Part shown: positions 11,451 through 23,518 of the stretch, one piece after another
How the letters are laid out: each line of letters opens with the position of its first letter
Position numbering within the stretch: position 1 is the first letter of the stretch
DNA from: Ottelia alismoides
Taxonomy: Eukaryota; Streptophyta; Magnoliopsida; Alismatales; Hydrocharitaceae
Direction of reading: 5' to 3'
Assembly: GCA_037367405.1 (NCBI GenBank)
Contig: JAZKJV010000156.1
Coordinates: 1,116,001-1,180,000, forward strand
Length of the DNA stretch: 64,000 nucleotides
The notes under the pieces: generated by a model
The model's input: the letters and a program-made list of their open reading frames with translations, nothing else
The model's database searches: none
What the model was told of the DNA's origin: nothing
Translations under genes and position numbers: made by a program

Positions 11451-13670
11451 TTATCAATTTATTTAAAGGGCTAAGCATGATCATGCAACTTATCATGTTT
11501 CGTGAGAGTAAGACAAGTGAATCTTTTGCGCTAATTCACTTTGATGTTTGGGGGGTCCTCTAATATTCTCACTCGTAATGGTTAAAAATACTTCATTATG
11601 TTTATTGATGATTACTCTGGACATACTTTTTGCTTATTTACTTCGTAATCATGGAGAAGTTGTCAACATCGTGAAGAAACTTCAATCTTATTAAAACACA
11701 ATACGGGAAAGTGATCAAACATTCAAAGTCTGATAATGCTCGTGATATTTGACTACGGAACTACATGGACAGTTGAGTATTAAATGAACTTTCATGGACT
11801 TCATGTAGCCATACCACTCAACAAAGCGGGATAGCAGAACAGAAAAATATACATTTACTTGAAACTAGCATCAAAATAATAAAGATGTGAATGATAACGA
11901 GCTGACTATCTGTGAAGGGGATTCCATGATACGGATGCGTGAACAAAGGAAGATAAATCCTCCCTCGAGATATGCAAAATATACTAGATACATTATTTAC
12001 TTATACATATGCTACTTTAAACTTATCAAAAACTATAAATATTTTATTACTTCAATCTCTACTTCGGTACTTCTTTGGAATATTGTTGAAGCTAGTTTTG
12101 ATTCGAGATGGATTTAGGCTATGCATGAGGAGATGGAGACCCTTGAAATAAATTGTACATGTGACATTATGGATTCATGATGAGATGCATTTAATTGGTT
12201 CAAACTAGGTCTACACTATAAAATACAAGCCAAATAGACAAGTAGAAAGATACAAGGCCAGGTTTATTGCTCAGGGTTTCAGTCAGAAATATGGTGTTAA
12301 CTACTTGGAGACTTTTGTTCTTGTGGCAATAATGAATATGATACGAATTGTTCTTTCTTGTAGTACTCAAGGGCATCTTCATCAGAATCATTTTAAGAGT
12401 ATTTCCAGAATGGGGATCTCCTAAAAGATTTTTTTAGGCAAAAACAATGGAAAGATGCAAAGGTGTCATCCCCTAGCGGATTAAGATAAAAGAAGGAAAC
12501 ACGTAAAGGGAACTCCTAAAAGATGTTTACATGCATATACCATTTGGCCATGAGAAGATAGGAATATATTGCAAATTGAAGAAAGCGGACCGAAACATTC
12601 CCTTAGAGCATGGTTCAAGAGGATTCGAGTGGTGATAATCAAACTGGGGCATCACTAAGGAAATGGCGACCCCACTCTCTTTGTCGAATGAGAAAAATAA
12701 AATAGTTCTTCTTGTATATGTTGACGACATGATTCCACAGGAGACAATGCGGAAGAAATAACCCGTTTAAAAAAGAGAGCTTGTTATGGTCTTTGATCTG
12801 AAGGATCTCGGAAACTTAAAGTATTTTATATGTATTGAATTGGTAAGGTTGAATGAAGATATGATCCTTTGCCAAAGAAAATATATTCTGGATTTGTTAA
12901 ACGAAACTAAAAGTTGGGACGTAAACATGCTTCTACGCTTGTTGAGGGAGTCTCAACTTGAGCATCGATAATACAAAACAAATTGATGAAAACTTCAAGG
13001 TCGATACTAGAGACTTATTAGGAAGTTGATTTATCTTCAACCATACCTGAAATTAAATATATTATTAATGTCGTAAGTCAATTCATGCATGCTCCTGATG
13101 ATATTCACATGATTCTAGGAAAGTGTATCCTCTGCTACATAAAGAAGAACAGTGAAAAGGACTCATCTTTACCAAAAATGCAAAGGTTGAGATCGAAGGA
13201 TATAGTGATGCAGATTAGGTTTGGGTACACTAATAAGAGAAAATCTACATCTTGATATCGAATATTTTGGATGGCAACCTAGTAACTTGGAGAAGCAAAC
13301 GTCAATCGCTCATGCGAGGTCTAGTTTCGAAGCTGAATACAGAGTTGTACTACCGGGTGTTGTCGATATGTTGTGGCTAAAGATTGTTCTGACAGATATT
13401 GGAATAAATATCGACCTACATATGAAGATATTCTGTGATAATAAAGCTGCTACAAATATATCCAGCAATCATGTCCTACATGACAGAACGAAGCATGTGG
13501 AGATTGATCATCGCTTTATCAGAGAGAGAATTGACTTTAAGGAGTTTGTCAAATTGTAAACAAAAATTGAAGATCAAGTGATTGATATCTTCACCAAAGA
13601 ACTTGCCAAGACTAGTTTTCAGAAGAATGTGGACAAGTTGGGCATGTACAATCAATATGCCCAACTTGAG
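11451..13670 (+). pseudogene. Copia D integrase, reverse transcriptase and RNase H remnant
   Basis: Integrase resumes after the LINE with KHDHATYHVS and ESFALIHFDVWG and continues to a HTTQQSGIAEQKN-like phrase near 11810. Reverse transcriptase traces include VFDLKDLGNLKYFICIELV (12788). RNase H is the best part: SSFEAEYRVV, MLWLKIVLTDIG, FCDNKAATNISSNHVLHDRTKH and FKEFVKL (13221-13559). The reading ends in NQYAQLEGSG, overlapping the purine tract before the 3' LTR. Many stops and shifts are present. Confidence 0.8.
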
Positions 13671-13678
13671 GGAAGTGG

Positions 13679-13886
13679 TGAGTTGCTTATCTTATGGGTA
13701 AACTGATCAATGGGTGATGAACATTTACCCTCTTGAACTATATATGTAACTCACTCCCATTGATTTCAAATATAAAAAAGAGAAATCCTAGTTGTAAGTG
13801 CAACAAGGTCGTTCCCCATAGTTTTCACCTTCCTTCTATGGAGAGTTTCCACGTAAACACCATGTCTATATGCTCGTAGATCTACA
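13679..13886 (+). repeat. 3' LTR of Copia D
   Basis: Starts TGAGTTGCTTATCTTATGGG and ends GTAGATCTACA, matching the 5' LTR at 1408-1621 with many substitutions and a few small indels. It directly follows the purine tract. The divergence between the two LTRs indicates an old insertion. Confidence 0.88.
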
Positions 13887-14571
13887 CTGACCAAAAGCAC
13901 CTTGGGGTATAGAGAAATTGTTGGGATGAGATAGCTTGCAATAGCTGCCAATGGAGGGTTAAAATGAGAATGGAAATGCAGGGGATGAATCAGCATCCCT
14001 TTTTTCTGAAGAAGACTAAAGATGCTGGAGTGAAGGGTATGGCAGAAGGACAACGAATCACAGTATTGCAGAGGATGGTAGCAGCTACAGAGGGGTAGCC
14101 ATGTGCCACCACGAGAGTTGAAGTGAGGTAATTGGCACAGGAGGTAGCAAAGACAGGAGAAAATATTCGTGACTTGTTAGCGGGAAAAGAGAGAGGAGGG
14201 TACATGCAAGTGAGGATGTTGGACTTAGACTGTTGGAGAAATTATATGGGAATGATCGTTTTGTTCCAGATATTAGACTAAGAAAAATTCCAGCTCCATC
14301 TTCCTCTTTTTAATGGTCATTATACAAAGCTTATAGCAAATGAACAAGATTTTGTATTGATTTAAAACTTAGAAATTGTACAAATATAAAGATGTCAAGT
14401 AGTTGAGGAAAGCAGATTCTTTTTCTCGTGAAGATGTAAATAATGATATATGTAATTCCATACAAAATGTAAGGTTTGTGTATACAATGGTGTCAAGAGG
14501 CTCTCCTTCTCAGTGTTTCCACTGTAGTAAAATTTAGAACATATAAAAAAATGGCTTCTGTGTAATCTTAC
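13887..14571. other. Probable intron 2 of the adenylate kinase gene (proximal part)
   Basis: The sequence downstream (minus strand) of exon 2 opens with a GTAAGA donor at 14571. No further kinase exon was recognised here or anywhere to the left. The stretch contains no other gene I can support. Confidence 0.55.
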
Positions 14572-14712
14572 CGCCTGTCTAATTGTACGTGGAAAGCCAT
14601 CCAGAATAAATCCAGATTCACCCTTGATTTCTCCATTCTCAAGTCGTTTAGATAGCAGTCTAACAATAATTTCATCAGAAACTAGTTTGCCTTGATTTAC
14701 AATCCCAGCAAG
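14572..14712 (-). CDS. Adenylate kinase, exon 2
   Basis: This 141-bp exon encodes 47 residues beginning LAGIVNQGKLVSDEII and ending GFILDGFPRTIRQA. Adenylate kinase interconverts ATP plus AMP with two ADP. The segment covers the AMP-binding helix and the hallmark D-G-[FY]-P-R motif of the family, whose Arg contacts the substrate. On the minus strand it is preceded by an acceptor (TTGGCAG) and followed by a donor (GTAAGA). It starts in phase 0, which matches the end of exon 1 (GAACAG then GTGCG) 24.6 kb away. The wording fits the plant organellar adenylate kinases. The LID domain and C-terminal exons were not found in this window. Confidence 0.88.
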
Positions 14713-15119
14713 CTGCCAAAGCCATACGAAAGATTGATATAGTTAATTAATGATGAAATTAACAGCTAATGAAATATTTAGTTTGTTTACGTAAAATGCA
14801 TGAAATAGCTACATCAAGACCCAATGACAGATAGGTATCGAATCCATGACACAACATTCAATAAATAAAAGTTTTTTTTAAATGGAAGGGGTGAGAACAC
14901 AAAAGGTGTGCACCCTAACTTCTATACTCATAAAACAAATTAAGGATTACAAAGATCAAGACTCAGATGGAATCTTGGCATGCTCAATTACATTATTCAC
15001 ATAAAACCTCTCATAATGGAAAATTACACCATTCCTTACCAGCCGAAGTTCCCAAATCAGAGCCAATGCTCAGATCGTGTAAATACCCCAAGACTAAGAT
15101 AACAGAATCCAAGGCCCTA

Positions 15120-15330
15120 AATGTCGGTTTCGGTCACCATTTCGGTATCGACCAAAACAGAATTTCGATGGAATTTCGGTGGAATTTCGACCGAAATTTC
15201 GGTCATTTCGGTCATTTTTTGTACTAGGACCCCCATATTTCGGTCATTTCGACCATTTCGGTCTAATTTCGATTTCGACTGGATATCGATATTCGACAGA
15301 AATTCGACCAAATTTCGCTGAAATTTGAGG
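15120..15330. repeat. Cluster of TTTCGGTC-type short repeats
   Basis: About 200 bp are composed largely of variants of ATTTCGGTCATTTCGACC, including the palindrome GACCGAAATTTCGGTC near 15200. It resembles subterminal repeats of small DNA transposons, but no terminal inverted repeat or target duplication could be fixed. Confidence 0.45.
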
Positions 15331-15334
15331 CCAT

Positions 15335-15852
15335 GACAGAATCCCAAAAACCTGAAGCGTTAGTGGAGTCCACCCTTCTGATGTTGGCCGCCCCCAGGTT
15401 TCACACGAAGTGTCCCAAGCAAAGGGCAGGTGATTGACATCCTCTGAAGCAACAGAATGTGGACAAGAGCCATCCGCCCCAAGGAGAATCTTGACCCTTC
15501 CGTCCATGTCAACCCTCAGATTCAAATAAAGATCTTGACTCTCAACAAGACCCTTCAGCTGTAAATCCTCTAGAAATCTTTGTAAAGATCCCAAGATAAA
15601 AAAACCATGGGTGCGTAAAAAAACACGATAAAGTAACGCTATCAACCACAGTAGGTTCAGAAAACCAAAACCTCGGGTAGAACATAGCAAATTCCCTTTC
15701 GAAAAGTAGAAGGTTGGTTGCAGATTCAATCCATAGTTACAAGCTAGAAGTGACATCATAAATCTTCGCACCAACCTGTAGAGCAAGTATTTCCGATCTC
15801 CCCAAATACGCAGTACATACTTAGTAAGTCGCGACTTATTCATCTCTTTCAA
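15335..15852 (-). other. Long open frame of unknown nature
   Basis: A minus-strand frame stays open for most of a 202-codon stretch (15244-15852), including LYRVFLRTHGFFILGSLQRF and DLYLNLRVDMDGRVKILLG. It is on the same strand as the kinase and inside intron 1. I recognise no family, and the leucine-rich composition may be accidental. It could be a captured or retroposed fragment. Confidence 0.25.
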
Positions 15853-15969
15853 TTTCCGTAAACATGGTCATTGTTCTCCACATGTTGTGTCACCGTTTTC
15901 CTCTCTGCTAGAAAAATACATGAAATCCACCCCACCCCACCCCCATAATGACCACGAGAAATGCTTCAT

Positions 15970-16031
15970 TGTTAGAAATCGAGAATGCAAAAGCATAATA
16001 TCATATATAAAGAATAAACATGAATGAAGAA
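15970..16031 (-). repeat. 3' LTR of Copia A, outer part
   Basis: Starts TGTTAGAAATCGAGAATGC as in 28134-28195 and breaks off at ATGAATGAAGAA, where Copia B is inserted. The LTR continues at 21438 with AAGAACACCGGG. Confidence 0.93.
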
Positions 16032-16171
16032 TGTGGAAATGTAAAGAATGAAAAGTTACTCTTTCACGTAGCTCTAGAACCCTCTTATACAGGAGAAAGG
16101 CTCTAGAGAGAAATTACATAAAGAAGACGGAGAAATATAAATAAAGACAAAAATATAAACTTCTCTCAACA
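16032..16171 (-). repeat. 3' LTR of Copia B (140 bp)
   Basis: Ends are TG...CA on the minus strand (TGTTGAGAG to CATTTCCACA). It is 36 bp longer than the 5' LTR because of an indel around 16107-16142, and otherwise closely matches 21334-21437. Confidence 0.93.
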
Positions 16172-16363
16172 CTCCCCCTCAAGCTGGAGCATATATGTCT
16201 ATCATGCTCAGCTTGGAACAACAACGGTGGAAAGGACCCCTCGTGAGAGCCTTGATAAACATGTCTGCAATCTGTTCTCCTGAAGCAACATGGGAGGTGG
16301 AAGTAAACCGTTTTGGATCAAGTCATGGGTATAATGACAATCAACTTCAATGTGCTTTGTTCT

Positions 16364-19300
16364 CTAATGGAAGGTCGGATTATCAACTATGAAAAGAGAT
16401 GCTTGATTATCACATTTGAGATGCATTAGAAGAGGCACCTCAATTGCAAGATAAGTCAGAACGGCCTTGACCCACATCATTTCTGTGCTCCCCTGGGCCA
16501 TAGCCCTATATTCTGATCCATCGCTGGATCGAGCAACAATAGTTTGTTTCTTACTCTTACATGAGACCAATGAGCTACCAACGAACACAGTGAAGCATGA
16601 AGTGGACTTCCTATCCTTGGGACACCCAGCATAATCTGTATCTGCACATCCAGTAACTAAGAGTGACATGTCTCTTCTGAAAAGTAGACCTGCACCTGGA
16701 AAAGATTTCAGATATCTTAAGATCATACAAACTGCATCCATATGAACTTGTCTAGGTTGCTCCATGAACTGGCTAACTCTGCTCACCAAATAATATGTCT
16801 GGCCTGGTAACAGTAATACATAGCAACTTTCCTACCAGCTCCCTATACCATCTCTTATCTATCTACTTAGAGTCATAATCATAGAGTCTAGCATTAGGAT
16901 CCATTGGTGTAGTAGCAGGTCTGCATCCTGTCATACATTCTCAGCCAGGAGATCAATAACATACTTCCTTTGCGTCATAATCATACCCTGCTGACTGCGT
17001 GTAAACTCCAAGACAAGAAAATAACGTAACTTGCCCAAGATCCTTGGTCACAAACTGTCGTCCAAGGAAATCCTTAGCTGCTTGAATACCATGTTCATCG
17101 CTACCAGTGACAACAATGTCATCAACATAAACCAGAACAACAACCGTACCTCCCTGAGTTCTCCTAAAAAAAGAGAATGATATGCGGTCAAGGTTGCAAA
17201 AATCGGTAGTCAATACTCGATCGTTTGGGTCATTGACTAAGGATTAATCAACAGTCAGACGACTAATCGGATTTAGTCGAGCTTTAATCGGTTTTGATTT
17301 TTTTTAATTATTTTAAATATATAAATCATTTTTATATATATATTCCTATATATTTACAAAATTTTGTATATTTTTATATTATCAATAATGAAAGAAAAGA
17401 AGTCATTGAATTTAAATAAAACATTAAGCATATTAGAATAAATTTGCATTAAAACGTAAAAAAATATGGTATCTCCAAGCAAAAATCGATCGACTAGTCA
17501 TCCTAGTCGGAATTAATCAATACTCAGTCGGCCACCCCACCGACTAGACTAGTCAGACCTAATAGACGGGCCAGTCGGGGGACTTTTACAACAGTGTTTG
17601 CAGTAGATGTAACAAAACCATATTGTTCAATCAACTCTTAGAGCTTCTGAAACCAAGCCATTGGACTCTGCTTGAGGCCATATATGGCCTTGTGAAGTCG
17701 ATACACCATACTAGACTCCCCCTCAGCAGCAAACCTCGGTGGTTGTTGCATGTAACTTCTTCCTGCACATCACAATACAACAAAGTATTTTTCACATCCA
17801 ACTGGAAAAGCGTCTAGTCACGTACCACAACAACTGCAATAAGAATCCGCAACGTGGAGTGGCGTGCAACCGGTGAAAAAATATCATGATAGTCCATCCC
17901 ATATGTTTGGGTGAACCCACGAGCAACAAACATGGCCTTATATCTATCAGTTGTACCATCAGCACGGTGTTTCACAGTGAACACCCACTTGCTGCCAACA
18001 ACTGACGCACCTGGAGGAGCATGTACAATGTTCCACGTGCCTCGAAATTGTAAAACATCCATCTCCTCTTCCATAGCTAGACGCCACTAATTACTCCGTA
18101 GCGCCTCCTGATCAGACAGTGGTATCTCCACTGCTAACAGCCCCATAATGAACTTCTGAAAGTCCTCGGAAAGGTGATCCAATAACATATGGGAAGCAAG
18201 AGGATTCATAGTGCATGCACGCTTTTGCTTCCGTGGAGCAATAGGCACATCTAGATCTTCAGTACTCACAGGAGATGTAGCATCTTTGTCATCCTATGCC
18301 TCGTGTTGTACATGCAAATCACCACTACCATTAGAAGAACTCAAATGTTCAGAACATACCTCGGACGTGCTGGATGATTGACGAGGCACATGAACACGGG
18401 GTCGTCGCTAGTAAACATAGGGAAAGAATCGAGGTGGAGGAGGTGGTGGGTGTGGTGGAGACGTAGGAGGTGGAGGAGGAGGAGGAGGAGATGTTGATGA
18501 TGGTAGAGTAGAGATCGAAGGTAGAGGCATATAGACCTCTTCCCCATCCTCAGAAGAAACGAGCTTGTCACTTGTAGGAGAGAAGTACATAACAGACTCA
18601 AAAAACGTTACATCAACGCTAACATAGTACCTTCATCAAATAGGGTCGAAGCAACGATATCCATTTTGGGTCTTGGAGTACCCAATAAACACACATTTGA
18701 CAGCTCTAGGAGAGAGCTTGTCAAGACCAGGGGAAATCTGATAAACGAAAGCCACTAAACCAAATACTCGAGGTGTGAGAGAAAAGATCCGTCTCAGGAA
18801 ACGCAATCAAGAACAGAATCTTTTCTCCAAGAACGGAAGAGGGCATACGATTAACAAGCAGTTAGAACCGGACTACATATTTCATTAAAGATAACTTGGG
18901 AACCAAATATTTGGTCTAGTGGTAGCCCTGAATCAAGAGAGTCCTTGTAATGTCCAGAAGATGGCGGTGTTTTCTTTCAGCCACCCCATTCTGTTGGAAA
19001 GTATACACACAAAATGTTTCATGGACAATACCATGAGACGCAAGAAATGTGGCAAGTTGATTAGCACAAAACTCCAAAGCATTGTTAGAACGTATATACT
19101 TGATTTTTGTTGAAAAACTGTTCCTTATTTCATTAATGAAGGACTGAATAACATGACCAGCATCAGACTTGTTTTTAAGAAGAAAAACACATGACAACCT
19201 TGAAAACTCATCGACAGCAATGAGATAAAATATATGCCCCTGATGATCAGGGACATGACTGGGACCCCAAATATCAAAGTGAACTAACTCAAACAGACCA

Positions 19301-19796
19301 TGACTACTTCGATCCTGACGATTATGGAATGTAGACCGATGATGCTTCCCAAGCTGGCAGGCCTCGCATTGAAAGGTAGAGCGAGGGGAAATCTGTGGAA
19401 GAACTTGACAAAGCTTTTGCAGTGGAAGATGACCAAAACGAAGATGCTACATGTAAGGAGATGCAGACCCAGTTCGAATGGAAGAAGCACCTGCATAAGG
19501 AGATTGTACGAGTTTGTAGAGACCTCCTTGCTCACGGCCACCATCAATTACCCTGCACATTAGAATGTCCTGAAACACAAGAGCATACGGATCAAAAATA
19601 GCACGACAATGCAAGTCTTGGTGATTTGACTAATAGATAAAAAATTCATTGAAAACTCAAGAGCATAAAGAACAGTCTGAAGTCTCATTGCATGAGTTAG
19701 CTGCACTTTCTTCTTACCAATAATTGGAGAATGTTTTCCATCTACTATCACAACAGATCGCCCGGGTTGGGTTGGACTGAAAGCACTAAACTAACT
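16364..19796 (-). pseudogene. Copia B pol: integrase, reverse transcriptase, RNase H
   Basis: Integrase is seen at 18916-19197 (SFINEIRNSFSTKIKYIRSN, then QQNGVAERKHRHLLD). Reverse transcriptase begins MEEEMDVLQFRGTWNIV and reaches GSKWVFTVKHRADGTTDRYK (17814-18074); its catalytic YVDD is in LVYVDDIVVTGSDEHG near 17120. RNase H is at 16364-16789 (GCADTDYAGCPKDRKSTS, then SSDGSEYRAMAQ). Stops interrupt it after VVVVRD, and the 17193-17592 insertion splits the polymerase palm. The integrase-RT linker is proline-rich (18408-18590). It once copied the element RNA and inserted the cDNA, but it is now inactive. Confidence 0.87.
17193..17592. mobile_element. 400-bp MITE-like insertion in Copia B reverse transcriptase
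   Basis: It separates GFVTSTAN from SFSFFRRTQGGTVVV, which are adjacent in copia reverse transcriptases. The ends form a short imperfect inverted repeat (GTTGCAAAAATC and GTTGTAAAAGTC). Its body is AT-rich and flanked by CTAATCGG/CCGACTAG-type repeats. A truncated relative lies at 7737-7885. No target duplication is evident, so the superfamily is open; hAT-like is possible. Confidence 0.65.
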
Positions 19797-19802
19797 TCTA
19801 TC

Positions 19803-20865
19803 ACCATTGATGGGATGCACCTGAGTCCATAATCCAATCTGACAAATCTGCCCTATAACAACTAGTAAAGGCATATGCTAGACATGTTGAGGATGCAGAA
19901 GCAGAGGCAGCTACCTCTGAGGATCCTGAGGAAGAGATGGATGATCCAGGAGTAGGCATGATCTCCTTAAGTCTGACCACAAGTTCGTCAAATCTCTGAT
20001 CAGCAACAGGAGGACTCCCAACCTGTTGAGTCCGTTCTGCAGCTCTAGCGGAAGCAGGAAACCCATGCTTAGAATAACAAGTTTCCTCAGAGTAGCCACT
20101 CCTGTGGCAGAAAGTGCACGGCTGACGAGGTTGGTCACCCCCTCCTCTGCCACGATTAGATCCTCCCCTACCACGATATGGAGTAGGGTTCCCCCTACCA
20201 CGAGATGCAGCCATGGCTGATGATGTCTAAGATTGCACATTACCACCAGAGGATATAGATAGCCTAGTTAGTTTGTGATATGCCTCCTCCATTGGAGGTA
20301 TTGTAGCATCTGTAAGAACCTGAGCGCGAGCTGAGTCATAATCAGGATCAAGGGCCGCTAGAAAGATCTCTGTCATCACAGAGTCTCTGTAAGTCTTGAG
20401 CTACTCTGGCATAGCAGTCAAGGGAATGTAGCTGTGTACCTTCTCAAACATGCCCCTCAAAGAAGTGTAGAGGATATGGCAGGGTCGACCATTCTGCTTT
20501 GACGTAAAGATATCACGCTGAAGCTGCAGTATCTTCGACTCATTCTTCGTTGGAGAGTATGTCGCAGCGAGAATGTCCCGCATAGCCTTTGTCGTAGGTT
20601 GGCTTAGTATATCAATTGCTATCTGTGTAGACACAGTCCCCGATAGCCATACACGTCCATAGGCATCGTCTGCCTCCTATGAGGCATTTATCCCAATCTT
20701 GTCACTTGGCTCCTCCACCGTGAGGATGTGCTTCTTGCCATTAAACTGCATCAGGCTCATGAACTGCATGGCCCACAATTCATAGTTGGTTCCATCTATC
20801 TTGACGATGGGGGTTGGACCTTTGAAGGCCCCCAAGGATGGAACATCAGCTTTGTTGTCAACCAT
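19803..20865 (-). pseudogene. Copia B gag and protease start
   Basis: Begins MVDNKADVPSLGAFKG at 20865, followed by PIVKIDGTNYELWAMQF, the copia gag N-terminal motif. A CCHC knuckle CTFCHRSGYSEETC follows a Gly/Arg-rich stretch (20040-20214), and the protease active site appears as WIMDSGASHQW at about 19810. In-frame stops occur after INAS (20677), after LTAMPE (20401) and before SSAMAA. The upstream leader (20866-21320) is GC-rich and non-coding. Confidence 0.87.
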
Positions 20866-21333
20866 GATGACAACTATCACCAAGATTGGGACTGCAACAA
20901 ATAAGACTTGCGTCTACATTGACCATATGGGAAGATAATTGTGGGTGTAGACTCATGCCACAACCTCTTCCATTCTTTGAAGACGTCTTTGGGTGACTAG
21001 GATGTTTTAGATGATCACGTAACACCCTAGGAAACCAAGAACACGGTGTAGAGCCTCTACTGGCGGTGACGGCGCAAGGGCAGGGGTCGCATGACCCTCA
21101 CGGTCGGCGGCGCGCAGGCTACGCAGGCGGCGCACAATGCTGGTGCGGCATCGGAGGTGCGATCGGTGCTGAGGCGGCGCGTTCGTGCGAGATCAGCACT
21201 GGGGCGGCACGTTCGGGGGGGAGCGACACCAGGCGGCACACGGTTGTACACATGAGCGGCGCGCGGCTAGGGTTTTGGTGAGGAACGGATTCTAAGGCAC
21301 AGGCTCCGATATAGGACCGTCACTCTGATACCA

Positions 21334-21437
21334 TGTGGAAATGTAAAGAATGAAAAGTTACTCTTTCATGTAGCCCTAGAACCCTCTTATATAGGAGAAA
21401 TGCTCTAATAAAGACAAAAATATAGCTTCTCTCAACA
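21334..21437 (-). repeat. 5' LTR of Copia B (104 bp)
   Basis: TGTTGAGAGAAGC to CATTTCCACA on the minus strand, followed by the primer site. It is among the shortest LTRs seen for an element that still carries a full pol region. Confidence 0.93.
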
Positions 21438-21680
21438 AAGAACACCGGGATTTTTACATAGAACCCTATTCCGTGAGGAGTGGGATGAAACCACAAGAGA
21501 ATGCCTCAAAGGGCAGATGTTATATTCAACTTTCTCATATGATACAATCAGTATAGGGCTTCTTATATAGCCCCACCAACTGACCGGAGTCCCTCCACCA
21601 GTAGATGCATGACTAAACATGTGGATGTTGACCATGTAGGGATCCAATTACCCATCTATACCATGATGCATACTTCAACA
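21438..21680 (-). repeat. 3' LTR of Copia A, inner part
   Basis: Continues the LTR from AAGAACACCGGG to the TGTTGAAG terminus at 21680. It matches 28196-28440 with substitutions. Confidence 0.93.
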
Positions 21681-23518
21681 CTCTCAATCAAGCTGGAGCA
21701 TGCAATGCTCATCTTGGACACATAGAAAGTACAATATCAACTCCATGCATACTCTACTACCGGTTGCTGTCGAGGACGTTTCTTCTCGTGTCGTAGGTAA
21801 GGAGAACAAAAGTGTTGGAATGTGAGTCAAATTGAGTGTACTATGTACCGTGCCTGTTAGAATCACTGAAATTGGAATGAGCATCCATATCGGAGTACTC
21901 TGGCCCACCACATGTAGAAGATTGTGCATCATGTAGACAATTGATCCATCTTTGAAGGGTCGAACTGAAAAATCCGCGGAAACATCCTCGTCGGATTCCA
22001 CGGTCGCTAGAGAATGGAGTCTGAAAGTCTCCTCGTCGGAGAACTGGATCTCTCACATATAAGCTCGGAGAATGGGATCTCTACTCTGAAGTCCCTATGA
22101 AACTACATTAAAATCCTACCCCGTAATTGCATAGAAAATGGGATCTCTTCTCTGGAGTCCCTAAAGATCACATGAAAATAATGAGTCCAAATCAAAAGAT
22201 GGGGACTACACAACTGATGATCGCATACATGTGCACATCAAACTGAAGATTCGGAACCAATTTGAACGTCGAGTCTGAATCTGAACAGTAGAGTTTGACA
22301 ATTGACCTGGCATCTGGAGCAGTAGAGTTTTTCCCGTGTACGATTTTTTTGTACGCAGCTTTTTCAAAATAAATCCCCTCCTTTTTTGAAACATGTCCCA
22401 AAATAAAGCCCAAAATCTGCAGCAGCACTCCCCTTTTTTCTTTTTTTGTTGTTTCCAGCGACACAAAGAAATAAAACACCTTTGTTGCTATTTAGGGTTT
22501 CCCTCATGGGAACCCAAGCCACCGATGGGTTTTTCTTCGAAAGTACCGCCCCCACCTGTGGAGCTTGAGGACAAGGCTTGCGATCTGGAGGTTGGAGGTG
22601 GCGAGCCTTCTAGGTCGCTTGGAGATCACTTGGACTTGGATCGAGGAGTTTGGAGAGGCAGCGACGCCGCCAACTGCTGGAGAAGAGTCGAGACATCACT
22701 GCCAAGGGTTGGAGTGCGTGAGATGGTTGTCGAGGCGGAGACGGAGGGACTGATTGCGCTGGAGATGCGCATGGGATCATTATTGGGGTCTCGCGCTACC
22801 TGCGCGAGGAACTCCAATTGTTGAAGAGACTCATCATACTGACTGCCCGCATGGAGGTACTTGCTGCTCGGTGCTTGGAGATACATGACAGGGATGCATT
22901 GCTTGCCTGCATTTTTTCTTCATTGGTAGATCTCTGCATGGAGATGGCATCATAGGGCATTCTGTCACGATTATGTTGGATAACATGCGGAGGAGTCATT
23001 ACCGTTGGAGATGGAGGCGAGTCGTGCCTCTTGGAAGTTGAACTGATATGGAGGACTAAAACTAGGGTTCCTAAGGAGCCCATCTTGTTCTTCTCTTCTT
23101 CTTGTGCAGATGAACTGGAATGTGGGGTTGATTGCACTGCCTGGAGAACTGGGGTTTTATGAACTCGATGGAGTCTTATGATCATCCCCGGATTAAGAGA
23201 ATTATGAAATTAAGATTTCGATGAAACACTAGAATTTTATAGAGTTGAATTAAATCTTAAATTTGAACATTCAATCTTAAAGAATAAGATCTTCCAGAAT
23301 TTGGTGGCAGTTGAAAAATTAGGGTTTCAAGGAATCCTAAAATTGAAACTCAGAACTTGAATAATAATTTTCAAGCCAAAATATGGAACTTGCTAGAAAC
23401 GGAGTAGAACTTCGAACAGATCTTATACATAATAATCAGAATAAATTTCACGAATCAACCAAGATCAGAACTCGTTCTGCTAATCAAATCTCAAACAAAA
23501 CATGAACATAAAAATAAA
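21681..23518 (-). other. Internal region of Copia A without recognisable gag or pol
   Basis: After the purine tract the sequence includes GGTTGCTGTCGAGGACG, which recurs at about 33995 in Copia C, so the internal region is a conserved family trait. Short open frames on both strands at 22393-23185 match no domain I know. It may be a captured host sequence or structured RNA needed for packaging. Confidence 0.6.

Larger units (their letters stand above)
1408..13886 (+). mobile_element. Copia D: decayed Ty1/copia LTR retrotransposon with internal duplication and nested LINE
   Basis: Two related LTRs bound this plus-strand element: 1408-1621 and 13679-13886. Between them are a leader and gag (present twice), GAG-pre-integrase, integrase, reverse transcriptase and RNase H remnants in canonical copia order. 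A purine-rich tract (GAGGGAAGTGG) precedes the 3' LTR. No matching 5-bp target duplication is visible (cacgt left, ctgac right), so an end may be altered. The element is interrupted by a minus-strand element copied twice, by a LINE tail fragment and by a complete RTE LINE. All reading frames carry stops or shifts, so it cannot move by itself. It lies antisense to the adenylate kinase gene. Confidence 0.85.
16032..21437 (-). mobile_element. Copia B: full-length Ty1/copia element nested in the Copia A LTR
   Basis: Element of 5406 bp with short LTRs (16032-16171 and 21334-21437) and a perfect 5-bp target duplication AAGAA (16027-16031 and 21438-21442). The primer site TGGTATCAGAGTG lies at 21321-21333, and a purine tract GAGGGGGAG lies next to the 3' LTR at 16172-16180. 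The order gag, protease, integrase, reverse transcriptase, RNase H identifies it as copia. The coding region has several stops and a 400-bp insertion in reverse transcriptase. Removing it restores the Copia A LTR exactly. Confidence 0.96.

Noticed and set aside
1403..13891. Target duplication for Copia D
   Set aside because: Flanks CACGT and CTGAC differ; not claimed.
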